From: Planctomycetota bacterium
GTDB lineage: Bacteria > Planctomycetota > SZUA-567 > H5-PLA8
Assembly: GCA_015075375.1 (NCBI GenBank)
Contig: JABTUM010000004.1
Span: 1 to 64,000 of the forward strand
Direction of reading: 5' to 3'
Length of the DNA stretch: 64,000 nucleotides
In this document: positions 40,185-46,919 of the stretch, piece after piece
Layout of the letters: the number at the start of each line of letters is the position of its first letter
Position numbering within the stretch: position 1 is the stretch's first letter
Notes under the pieces: model-generated
Seen by the model: the letters and a program-made list of their open reading frames with translations, nothing else
The model's database searches: none
What the model was told of the DNA's origin: nothing
Translations under genes and position numbers: made by a program

Positions 40185-40448
40185 ATGACTGGAGACTTCG
40201 AGCTCGCGGACTTACGCACCGTAGACGAGCTTGCCGCGACGCTTCGCGTATCCGTAAAGACCGTTCGGAACTGGATTTACACGCGAAGAATCCCTTTCAC
40301 CCGATTGGGAAGACGGATATACATTCCCTTGGGTGTCGTGGAAGGGATGCTGCGGCGGAACGCAGTCCCCGCCCTGAATCCCTTCCAGCCAAGTCCAAGT
40401 GCCCTTAGGGCAGGAGGTGCGAAGGCGAAGGGGAAATCCCATGGCTAA
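40185..40448 (+). CDS. Excisionase-like helix-turn-helix protein
   Basis: An 87-residue protein with a MerR/excisionase-type (HTH_17) domain: LRTVDELAATLRVSVKTVRNWIYTRRIPFTRLGRRIYIP, in which VDELAATLRVSVKTVRNWI is the helix-turn-helix and IPFTRLGRRIYIP the wing. This family commonly assists or directs the neighbouring tyrosine integrase. ATG 40185 has an AGGAGGG ribosome site. Its 3' end overlaps the integrase start by 8 bases. It is divergent from the defence unit, with a 197-base intergenic region that must hold both promoters. Confidence 0.8.
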   Translation: MTGDFELADLRTVDELAATLRVSVKTVRNWIYTRRIPFTRLGRRIYIPLGVVEGMLRRNAVPALNPFQPSPSALRAGGAKAKGKSHG

Positions 40449-41520
40449 GTCATTCGTCATGCTGTTGGGACGGCGCTACCGAGTCTATCCGAATACGCAA
40501 ACCGGCTTCTGGTTTGTGAGCTATCGGGAAGGCTCTGCACGGCGGCGGGTGTCCCTGGGCGTGAAGACGCGCCCGGAAGCGGAGGATGCAGTCAGGAAGA
40601 TGGTGATTCCGGAAGCGACCGCCAAGACCAGCGAGCCACAGCGGCATACGTGGCCGGAGTTTTCGATGAAGTACCTATCGTACAAGCAAGCGCACGGAAA
40701 GGCCCCGGGCACCGTTGGCCGGTATAAGTCGGCGCTTGCGGCGTTTGGCCGCTACTTGAATGCCGAGCGTGTCGAGCACACCGACGCGATCACGCTCAAT
40801 GTCCTGGAAGGGTATGTGCCTTATCGCACGCAGAACGAAAAGCGCGACCCCAAGACGGCGTACAACGATTCGCTGGTGATCAAGAACGCTCTGAAATGGG
40901 GAAGCCAGCCATCGCGTGGTCTGCTGACAGCCAATCCGTCGTTGGATTGGGAGACGGTGGAGCCGGTCAAGCCCAAGCGACCAACGTACACGCAAGCCGA
41001 AGTGGACAAGCTCGAAGCGCATGCTAGGCCATGGCTTCGTCCTATCGTAACGACGCTGGCGTACACAGGCATGCGCGTGGGCGAACTGGTCGCGCTGCGT
41101 TGGAAGGATGTGGACCTCAAGAAGCACGTGATTCACATTCGAGTGCAGGACGACTGGAAGCCCAAGGGTAAGACGGATCGGGTGATTCCCATGCACCCGA
41201 AGGTAGAAGCGGCGATCCGCAAGCAACCCTCGGGCAAGTACGTGTTCCAAGGTCCGCGCGAAGGCCGCGTGAAAGAGACGTACCTGTTGGAGTGCCTCAA
41301 CAAGGACCAGGTGAAGTTGGATCTGCCGCGTAACGACTTGCATGGCTTTCGGCGCTTCTTTGCCACGACGATGCTCAAGGCTGGCGTCTCGGTGGAGACG
41401 GTCCGGCAGTGGGGCGGCTGGCGCGCGCTGGAGACGATGCTGCGTTACTTGGCGGACACGACGGCGGAGGACAGTGTCAAGATTTTACAAGCTGCATTGC
41501 AGCGGCTTGAAGCCTCTTAA
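40441..41520 (+). CDS. int: Tyrosine recombinase / phage integrase
   Basis: A 359-residue integrase. The arm-binding N-terminus (FWFVSYREGSARRRVSLGVKT) and core-binding helices (PEFSMKYLSYKQAHGKAPGT) come first. The catalytic domain has Arg212 (YTGMRVGEL), Lys243 (KGKTDRVIPM), His301 and Arg304 (LHGFRRFFATTML), Trp327 in the HxxR-following box (GGWRALETMLRYL) and nucleophile Tyr336. All key residues are present, so it should be active. AAGGGGAAATCCC precedes ATG 40441. It lies 86 bases from the 3' end of tRNA-Ser, which is the usual setting for integrases that use tRNA genes as attB. Confidence 0.93.
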   Translation: MAKSFVMLLGRRYRVYPNTQTGFWFVSYREGSARRRVSLGVKTRPEAEDAVRKMVIPEATAKTSEPQRHTWPEFSMKYLSYKQAHGKAPGTVGRYKSALAAFGRYLNAERVEHTDAITLNVLEGYVPYRTQNEKRDPKTAYNDSLVIKNALKWGSQPSRGLLTANPSLDWETVEPVKPKRPTYTQAEVDKLEAHARPWLRPIVTTLAYTGMRVGELVALRWKDVDLKKHVIHIRVQDDWKPKGKTDRVIPMHPKVEAAIRKQPSGKYVFQGPREGRVKETYLLECLNKDQVKLDLPRNDLHGFRRFFATTMLKAGVSVETVRQWGGWRALETMLRYLADTTAEDSVKILQAALQRLEAS

Positions 41521-41605
41521 AAGTGGCAAGATTCTGGCAATGTAGGGAGAATTAGGGGAGTGGGCAATCACGCAACCCTATTTCTCATCGGAAGTAATAA
41601 GAAAA

Positions 41606-41698
<93 letters not shown>

Positions 41699-41813
41699 GC
41701 CGTATCCCTTCTGCTCTATTGGGGGCATTACGGGGCGCCAAGCGGTGCAGAGTTTCGCACACCGGCCATGGCTTGCAAGAGCAACACACGCCATTCCGTC
41801 AGCCGCCAACCTA

Positions 41814-42284
41814 TCAACGTACGTTTGGCACCGTATGCGCCTGCGGATTCAGCAGCATCACCGCGATCGCCCCGACGTACAGCGCAAGCCCCAGCACCAG
41901 CAGCACCAAGGCCCAGCGGTAACGCACGGTCTTCCCATCCCGCATCGACAGCGCCGCCTGCAGCCATTCCTCGGGAATCTCGCCGGGCAACTGCGTCAAC
42001 CAGCGGATCGGAAGCACGCCCCACACCACCACCACCGCCGCGATCAACGCGAGCGCAACGCCGGCGATGATCAGGCCTTGTCCGAGCGCGCTCGTTCCGG
42101 CAATCAGCCGCCCGCTGAAGCCCGTCGTCGTCACCACCACGCCGGCAAGGCCCAGCAGCAACTGCGCGCGGTTGTGCAGCGTCGCGAGTTGCCGGTCGAG
42201 CAGATCCCACATCGCCTTGGGGTCTTCGATGCCGAACACTTCTTCGATGCGTTGAGCTTCGTCTTCGCGGGAAAGCAGGTTCAT
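41814..42284 (-). CDS. Small three-helix membrane protein, possibly DUF5706/PycTM-like
   Basis: A 156-residue protein with a soluble N-terminus (EDEAQRIEEVFGIEDPKAMWDLLD) and three likely membrane helices: AQLLLGLAGVVVTTTGFSG, GLIIAGVALALIAAVVVVWG and ALVLLVLGLALYVGAIAVML. The arrangement of an N-terminal helix followed by HNRAQLLLGLAG recalls the D-x-KA-x3-L region before the first TM helix of Pycsar effector (PycTM) proteins, but the match is loose and no cyclase is adjacent, so it is left as a possibility. It is the first chromosomal gene beyond the tRNA. ATG 42284 is the sensible start. Confidence 0.65.
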   Translation of the reverse strand: MNLLSREDEAQRIEEVFGIEDPKAMWDLLDRQLATLHNRAQLLLGLAGVVVTTTGFSGRLIAGTSALGQGLIIAGVALALIAAVVVVWGVLPIRWLTQLPGEIPEEWLQAALSMRDGKTVRYRWALVLLVLGLALYVGAIAVMLLNPQAHTVPNVR

Positions 42285-42316
42285 AGCCGCGATTGTAACA
42301 CCCGGACGGTCTTGCG

Positions 42317-43393
42317 CTACGCCTGCCGCGCAAGCCGGTAATGCCGCGGCGTCTGGCGCATCAAACGCTTGAAGGTGCGGTGGAAATGCTCCGGCGTCTG
42401 GAACCCGCTCCCGCGCGCGACTTCCAGCAGCCCCGCGTCGCTCTCGGCGAGCAGGCGGCACGCCGTCTGCACACGCAGGCGCTGCAGGTGCTCCGTAAGC
42501 GTCCGGCCCGTCTCGCGCCGAAAGATCCGCGAAAGGTGCGCCGAGCTGACATGTACCGCCGCCGAAACCTCCGCCAGCCCCACGCCCTCCGGGTGCCGCG
42601 CCAGCACGAACGCCAGCGCCTCCCGCACCGGCGCGCAGCGGGCCGCCGAAGCCGGTGGCGGCGCGAGCAGCTCGCCGCGCCGCTCGCGCAGCCACGGCGC
42701 CAGTTCGTCCAGCGTCGCGACGAACAGATCCTCGTACGCGGGCAGCGAAAAGGTCTCCCGCAGCCGGCTCACCGCACGATGCAAAGGAAAACCCAAGCCC
42801 AAGTCCTGGTCGCGCTCGGCGCTGGCGCGAAAAAGAAACTCCAGCAGCTTACGCCGCACCGTATGCAACTGGCGCTGGTGCCGCAGCAGCGTCAACCGCA
42901 GCCAATGCCGCACGGCGGCGCGGTATTCGGCCCGCGGATCGCGGTACGCACGCAACGCCTCCTGAGCCGCCTTGCGTTCGGCCTCCAGCGAAGCGTCCGG
43001 CAGACTCCGGGCCAGCGCCGCGAACTGCCGCGCGCGCAACGCCGTGATCGCGAACTGAATGGCGGGAATCCAATGCGCCGCGCCCGAGCTCGGCTGCGGC
43101 GGCCCGACCGCCGCGCCGCGGCCGCGCAAGCGGCGCTCCAGTGCGGCGCTCGACCCTTGGAAGCTCACATACGCCATGCCCGGATGCACCGCCGTCACGT
43201 GCGCGACCGGCGCGCGGCCCCCGCCCCACCCCGCCCAATTCCGGCCGTCCAGGTCTATGGCCAAAACTTGGCACGGAAACCCCACGCCCGCCGCACGCAG
43301 CATGCGCGCCAGCACACGCGGAGCCGGATGCGGGCCCCCGTGAATCGCTTCGTACAGACGCCGATCCAGAGAACTAAGATCAAAATAAGTCAT
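42317..43393 (-). CDS. AraC family transcriptional regulator
   Basis: A 358-residue protein with a C-terminal AraC-type double helix-turn-helix (residues about 265-355): GVGLAEVSAAVHVSSAHLSRIF, then LLEVARGSGFQTPEHFHRTFKRLMRQTPRHYR, which has the usual second helix-turn-helix and PxxYR end. The N-terminal 250 residues are Arg/Ala-rich and helical and do not look like a standard cupin sensor. It is transcribed divergently from the dioxygenase-sulfatase-isomerase genes with a 121-base gap, so it probably regulates them in response to a related compound. The ligand is unknown. Confidence 0.85.
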   Translation of the reverse strand: MTYFDLSSLDRRLYEAIHGGPHPAPRVLARMLRAAGVGFPCQVLAIDLDGRNWAGWGGGRAPVAHVTAVHPGMAYVSFQGSSAALERRLRGRGAAVGPPQPSSGAAHWIPAIQFAITALRARQFAALARSLPDASLEAERKAAQEALRAYRDPRAEYRAAVRHWLRLTLLRHQRQLHTVRRKLLEFLFRASAERDQDLGLGFPLHRAVSRLRETFSLPAYEDLFVATLDELAPWLRERRGELLAPPPASAARCAPVREALAFVLARHPEGVGLAEVSAAVHVSSAHLSRIFRRETGRTLTEHLQRLRVQTACRLLAESDAGLLEVARGSGFQTPEHFHRTFKRLMRQTPRHYRLARQA

Positions 43394-43514
43394 AAACTGA
43401 GCAAAGCGCTCCAGGAAGCGGAAGCCTCAAGGCGGGTAATCTAGCGCATGCTTGAAGGGAATGCGAGCCCCGCCGGTTCGCCCCCCGCGGACATCGAACC
43501 AGGAGACTCAAAAC

Positions 43515-44417
43515 ATGACCGCTCTTGCGCCCGTACTGGATGCCCCTACAGCCGCCGCCGTCCGGCCCCTTTGCCCGGTCGGAGCCGCCGCGCTGGAAGC
43601 AGGTCCCGCCGCCGACCCCAAAGCCGCGGCCGCGCGCGCCATGCCGAGAAAGCTGGAATTCGGGCTTTCTCCCGAACAACTCGACGCTTGGCATCGCCAA
43701 GGCTACTTGCACCTCAAGCACGTCTTCGATCCCGCGGACGTCGCGGCTTGGCACGAGGCCTGCCAGGAGGCCGAAGGCCGCGCCGACCTCGCGCATCCCG
43801 ACAACCTGCGCGTGCAGTTGAGCCCCGACCCGGATGGCGGCGCGCCGCGCATCTGGAAGTTCGACCCGTTCTTGGACCTCCACACCACCTTTGGAGCCCT
43901 GGGGCGAGATCGGCGCATCCTCGATCCTTTGGCATCGATCTACGCCGGACGCGAGCCGAGGCTTTTCAAGGATAAGCTCATCTGCAAGCCGCCCGGCGGC
44001 AACGGCAACGGACTCCATCAGGACTACCATTGGTGGCAAGGCTTCCCCACCAGCCTGATCAGCGTGATGGTCGCCATCGATCCCGCCGACGAAGAAAACG
44101 GCTGCACCGAGGTCTTCCCCGGCTTCGAACAGGGCTTCATGACCGAACGCGGAAAATGGAGTGAATTGAAGCTCGAACAGATCCGCGCCTCGGAAGGCGT
44201 CAAGATCGTTACCGAGCCCGGCGACCTCGCGCTCTTCCATTGTTTCACGCCGCACCGCGCCGGGCCGAACAAGTCCAGCCGCTGGCGCCGCCAAGCGTTC
44301 CTTACCTACAACGACGCCGCCGACGGCGAACACTACTTCTCGCACCGCGACCACTACTGGTGGTACGTGACCCGGCATCGCGATGCCGAGGCCCAGCGCC
44401 GCGCGTTCTTCCTCTAA
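43515..44417 (+). CDS. Phytanoyl-CoA dioxygenase (PhyH)-like Fe(II)/2-oxoglutarate enzyme
   Basis: A 300-residue enzyme. The iron facial triad is HQD in GNGLHQDYHWW (His and Asp two apart) and a distal His in CFTPHRAGPN; the Arg there would bind 2-oxoglutarate. FDPADVAAWHEACQEAE and DPLASIYAGREPRLFKDKL are typical PhyH elements, and PADEENGCTEVFPG is the strand between. The first 55 residues are an Ala/Pro-rich tail. ATG 43515 with AGGAG is chosen over an upstream in-frame ATG at 43452. PhyH-type enzymes are abundant in marine and soil bacteria and hydroxylate diverse small molecules; the substrate is unknown. It is divergent from AraC and upstream of sulfatase. Confidence 0.88.
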   Translation: MTALAPVLDAPTAAAVRPLCPVGAAALEAGPAADPKAAAARAMPRKLEFGLSPEQLDAWHRQGYLHLKHVFDPADVAAWHEACQEAEGRADLAHPDNLRVQLSPDPDGGAPRIWKFDPFLDLHTTFGALGRDRRILDPLASIYAGREPRLFKDKLICKPPGGNGNGLHQDYHWWQGFPTSLISVMVAIDPADEENGCTEVFPGFEQGFMTERGKWSELKLEQIRASEGVKIVTEPGDLALFHCFTPHRAGPNKSSRWRRQAFLTYNDAADGEHYFSHRDHYWWYVTRHRDAEAQRRAFFL

Positions 44418-44451
44418 CGGTTCAGCGCGTTCGGTGGCTTGGCGCTATACT

Positions 44452-44477
44452 GGGCGCTCCCCAATAAAGGAGCGCCC
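44452..44477 (+). promoter_or_regulatory. Stem-loop covering the sulfatase ribosome site
   Basis: GGGCGCTCC (44452-44460) pairs perfectly with GGAGCGCCC (44469-44477), leaving an 8-base loop CCAATAAA. The stem ends two bases before the sulfatase ATG, and the 3' arm contains the GGAG that would serve as its ribosome site. In RNA this would hide the site, so it could limit translation unless opened. No U-run follows, so it is not a terminator. Confidence 0.5.
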
Positions 44478-44479
44478 GG

Positions 44480-45958
44480 ATGCCCAAGCCGCTGAACGTT
44501 CTGCTCATCACCACCGATCAGCAGCGCGGCGATTGTCTGGGCGTCGACGGGCATCCCGTCCTGCGCACGCCGCACCTCGACGCGCTGGCCACCCGCGAAG
44601 GCGGCGCATTCTTCACCGCGGCCTACGCCGAGGCGCCCGCCTGCGTACCCCAGCGCACCGCCTGGATGCTCGGCCAGCACCCGCTCACCTGCGGCCAGAA
44701 CGAATGGCGCGGGCAAGTCTGGAACACCGCCCAAACCCTCACCGGAGCCTTTGCCGAACAGGGGCATTACGTCGGAGTATTCGGCAAGCGCCATTTTCAT
44801 CCCGTGCGCGAACCGTACGGCGCGCACGAATTCAAAATCTACGAAAGCGGGCGCAACGGCGAAGAGCCCGACGACTTTCTACAATACCTGCGCAAAGAGA
44901 CCGAGTGGGGCGGCTACAGCCGCGGGCACGGCATCGGCAACAACGACATCTTCGCCGCGCCTTCCGTGCTCCCCGAAGAACACCACCCGTCCACCTGGAC
45001 CGCCCGTGAAAGCCTCGCCTTCCTTGACCGCCATGCGCGCCAGCGCTCCGGCCAGCCGTTCTTTCTCTGGACCAGCTTCAACAAGCCGCACAGCCCGTAC
45101 GATCCACCCGAACCTTACCACCGCCTCTACCGTCCGCAGGACGTCCCCGGTCCAAGTTGGGCCGCGCGATTGGAAGACGAGATCGAGCCCGCCCGGCGCA
45201 TGGCGCGCCACTACACGTGGCACACGCTGGGCGAAGAGCAGGTCCGCGTCACGCGCTCTTATTACTACGGCCTCATCGCGCACATCGACGCCTGCGTCGG
45301 CCGGCTCCTGGCCAAGCTCGACGAACTGGGTCTGCGCGAGAACACCGTCATCGCCTTCACGTCCGATCACGGCGACTTGATGGGCGACCACCACATGTAC
45401 TTCAAGAGCAACTTCTTCGAAGGCTCGACGCGCGTGCCGTACATCTGGTGGGTGCCGCCGTCGCGCCGCGCCGAATTGGGCTTGAGCGCGCAAGGGCGCA
45501 TCGCCGCGCCCGTCGGCGTCAGCACCCTCGGACCCAGCTTGTTCGAATTGGCCGGCTCGCGCGCCCCGGCAGGAGCCGACGCCGGATCGGTAGTCCCCAT
45601 GCTGCGCGGCGAGCACGATCCCGCGAAGCACGAAGTCGCCGCCGCTTACTCCAACGCCACTGCGCATTCCGCCATGCTGCGCTGGGACCGCTGGAAGTAC
45701 CTCTTCTGGCAGTGCGGCGGCATCCGGCAGCTCTTCGATCTGCAGACCGATCCCGGCGAAATGAACAACCTGGCCGAACATCCCGAGCACCGCGAGCGGG
45801 CCCGCGAAGCCCACGCGCGCCTGGAGCAGCGCTTGGCCGGATACACCTTCGGCCGAAGCGAGGTCCTCGACGCCGCCGGCAAACTCGTCGCGCATCCCGT
45901 ACCGCCCGCGAACCACAAGCCGCCCATCAAAGGCCCGTGGGGCCGGCGCGAGAATTGA
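44480..45958 (+). CDS. Sulfatase (arylsulfatase family, Cys-type)
   Basis: A 492-residue sulfatase. The active-site motif CVPQR (C-x-P-x-R, Cys55) would be converted to formylglycine by a separate activating enzyme. Metal ligands are in TTDQQRGD near 11-18 and in FTSDHGDLMGDHH near 300. The middle contains FFLWTSFNKPHSPYDPP, another conserved element. There is no signal peptide, so it acts in the cytoplasm, unlike many PVC sulfatases. It probably removes sulfate from sugars or small sulfated compounds with the neighbouring dioxygenase and isomerase. A hairpin overlaps its ribosome site. Confidence 0.92.
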   Translation: MPKPLNVLLITTDQQRGDCLGVDGHPVLRTPHLDALATREGGAFFTAAYAEAPACVPQRTAWMLGQHPLTCGQNEWRGQVWNTAQTLTGAFAEQGHYVGVFGKRHFHPVREPYGAHEFKIYESGRNGEEPDDFLQYLRKETEWGGYSRGHGIGNNDIFAAPSVLPEEHHPSTWTARESLAFLDRHARQRSGQPFFLWTSFNKPHSPYDPPEPYHRLYRPQDVPGPSWAARLEDEIEPARRMARHYTWHTLGEEQVRVTRSYYYGLIAHIDACVGRLLAKLDELGLRENTVIAFTSDHGDLMGDHHMYFKSNFFEGSTRVPYIWWVPPSRRAELGLSAQGRIAAPVGVSTLGPSLFELAGSRAPAGADAGSVVPMLRGEHDPAKHEVAAAYSNATAHSAMLRWDRWKYLFWQCGGIRQLFDLQTDPGEMNNLAEHPEHRERAREAHARLEQRLAGYTFGRSEVLDAAGKLVAHPVPPANHKPPIKGPWGRREN

Positions 45959-46001
45959 GAAACGTGGTAGTGGTTGGTTAACCCCTCAATAGGAGCAGCA
46001 C

Positions 46002-46772
46002 ATGCCTCAGACCAAGATCGGCGCGCAACTCTACACCGTGCGCGAATTCACCAAGACCCCGGCCGACATCGCCAAGACGATCTCGAAGCTGCGCAAGATT
46101 GGCTACGAAGCCGTTCAGGCCTCGGCCACCGGCCCCATCGACCCCAAGGAACTGCGCAAGATTCTCGATAACGAAGGCGTCGTCTGCGCCGCCACGCACC
46201 GCGGCTTCGATCAGATGAAGAACGAGCCCGATAAGGTGGTCGAAGAGCACGAAATCATCGGCTGCAAGCACACCGCCATCGGCGGTCTGCCGCACAATTA
46301 CCGCACCAGCGCCGAGACCTACCGCGAGTTTGCGGCCGAAGCGAGCCAAGTCGCCAAGACGCTCCTCGCCAAGGGACTCACCTGGAGCTACCACAACCAC
46401 AGCTTCGAGCTGGAACGCTTCAACGGCGGACGCCCGGCGCTCGAAATTTTGTACGCCGAAAGCGATCCGAAATGCTTCTTCGCCGAGATCGACACCTACT
46501 GGATTACCCACGGCGGCGGCGATCCGGCCGCGTGGATCCGGCGCATGAAAGGCCGCGTTCCGCTGGTCCACTTTAAGGATATGGTCGTCCACGAAGGCAA
46601 GCCGATCATGGCGCCCGTTGGTGCGGGCAACCTCAATTGGGCCGAGATTCTGAAAGCCTGCGCGGACGCCGGAACCGAATGGTACCTCGTCGAGCAAGAC
46701 ACCTGCCTAGGCGACCCATTCGAGGCGCTCAAGCAGAGCTTCGAGAATCTGCGGAGCTGGGGCGTCAAGTAA
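46002..46772 (+). CDS. Sugar phosphate isomerase/epimerase (AP endonuclease 2 fold)
   Basis: A 256-residue TIM-barrel protein. IGAQLYTVREF at the start, SYHNHSFELERF, FAEIDTYWITHGGGDP and VHFKDMVVHEGK, then VGAGNLNWAEILKAC and EWYLVEQDTC carry the usual metal-binding His, Asp and Glu residues of the xylose isomerase-like family. These enzymes interconvert sugars or inositols. AGGAG lies before ATG 46002. It lies 43 bases behind the sulfatase and is followed by a strong terminator, so it closes this transcription unit. The substrate cannot be predicted. Confidence 0.88.
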   Translation: MPQTKIGAQLYTVREFTKTPADIAKTISKLRKIGYEAVQASATGPIDPKELRKILDNEGVVCAATHRGFDQMKNEPDKVVEEHEIIGCKHTAIGGLPHNYRTSAETYREFAAEASQVAKTLLAKGLTWSYHNHSFELERFNGGRPALEILYAESDPKCFFAEIDTYWITHGGGDPAAWIRRMKGRVPLVHFKDMVVHEGKPIMAPVGAGNLNWAEILKACADAGTEWYLVEQDTCLGDPFEALKQSFENLRSWGVK

Positions 46773-46799
46773 GCCGTTTGGACAGCAGAGGTTGCAACG

Positions 46800-46837
46800 G
46801 GAGGAGCGCCCTTCAAGGTGCGCTCCTCCTTTTTATT
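46800..46837 (+). terminator. Rho-independent terminator after the isomerase gene
   Basis: GGAGGAGCGC (46800-46809) pairs with GCGCTCCTCC (46820-46829) to give a 10-base stem with a 10-base loop, followed by TTTTTATT. This is a textbook terminator 27 bases beyond the isomerase stop and ends the dioxygenase-sulfatase-isomerase unit. Confidence 0.9.
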
Positions 46838-46841
46838 ATTA

Positions 46842-46891
46842 GCAGCTAATATTATACTCTCATGGTGTATGAAGCACAGGTAATTAGCTGC
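46842..46891 (+). promoter_or_regulatory. Inverted repeat flanking the promoter of the lyase gene
   Basis: GCAGCTAAT (46842-46850) and ATTAGCTGC (46883-46891) are perfect 9-base inverted repeats separated by 32 bases in an A/T-rich stretch upstream of the heparinase-like gene. A TATACT -10 candidate (46853-46858) lies in the loop. Widely spaced arms around a promoter suggest binding by a dimeric regulator or a large RNA stem. No match to the operator at 49,796 is seen. Confidence 0.45.
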
Positions 46892-46919
46892 AATCAGCAC
46901 TTCCGAGAGGAACTCCGAC

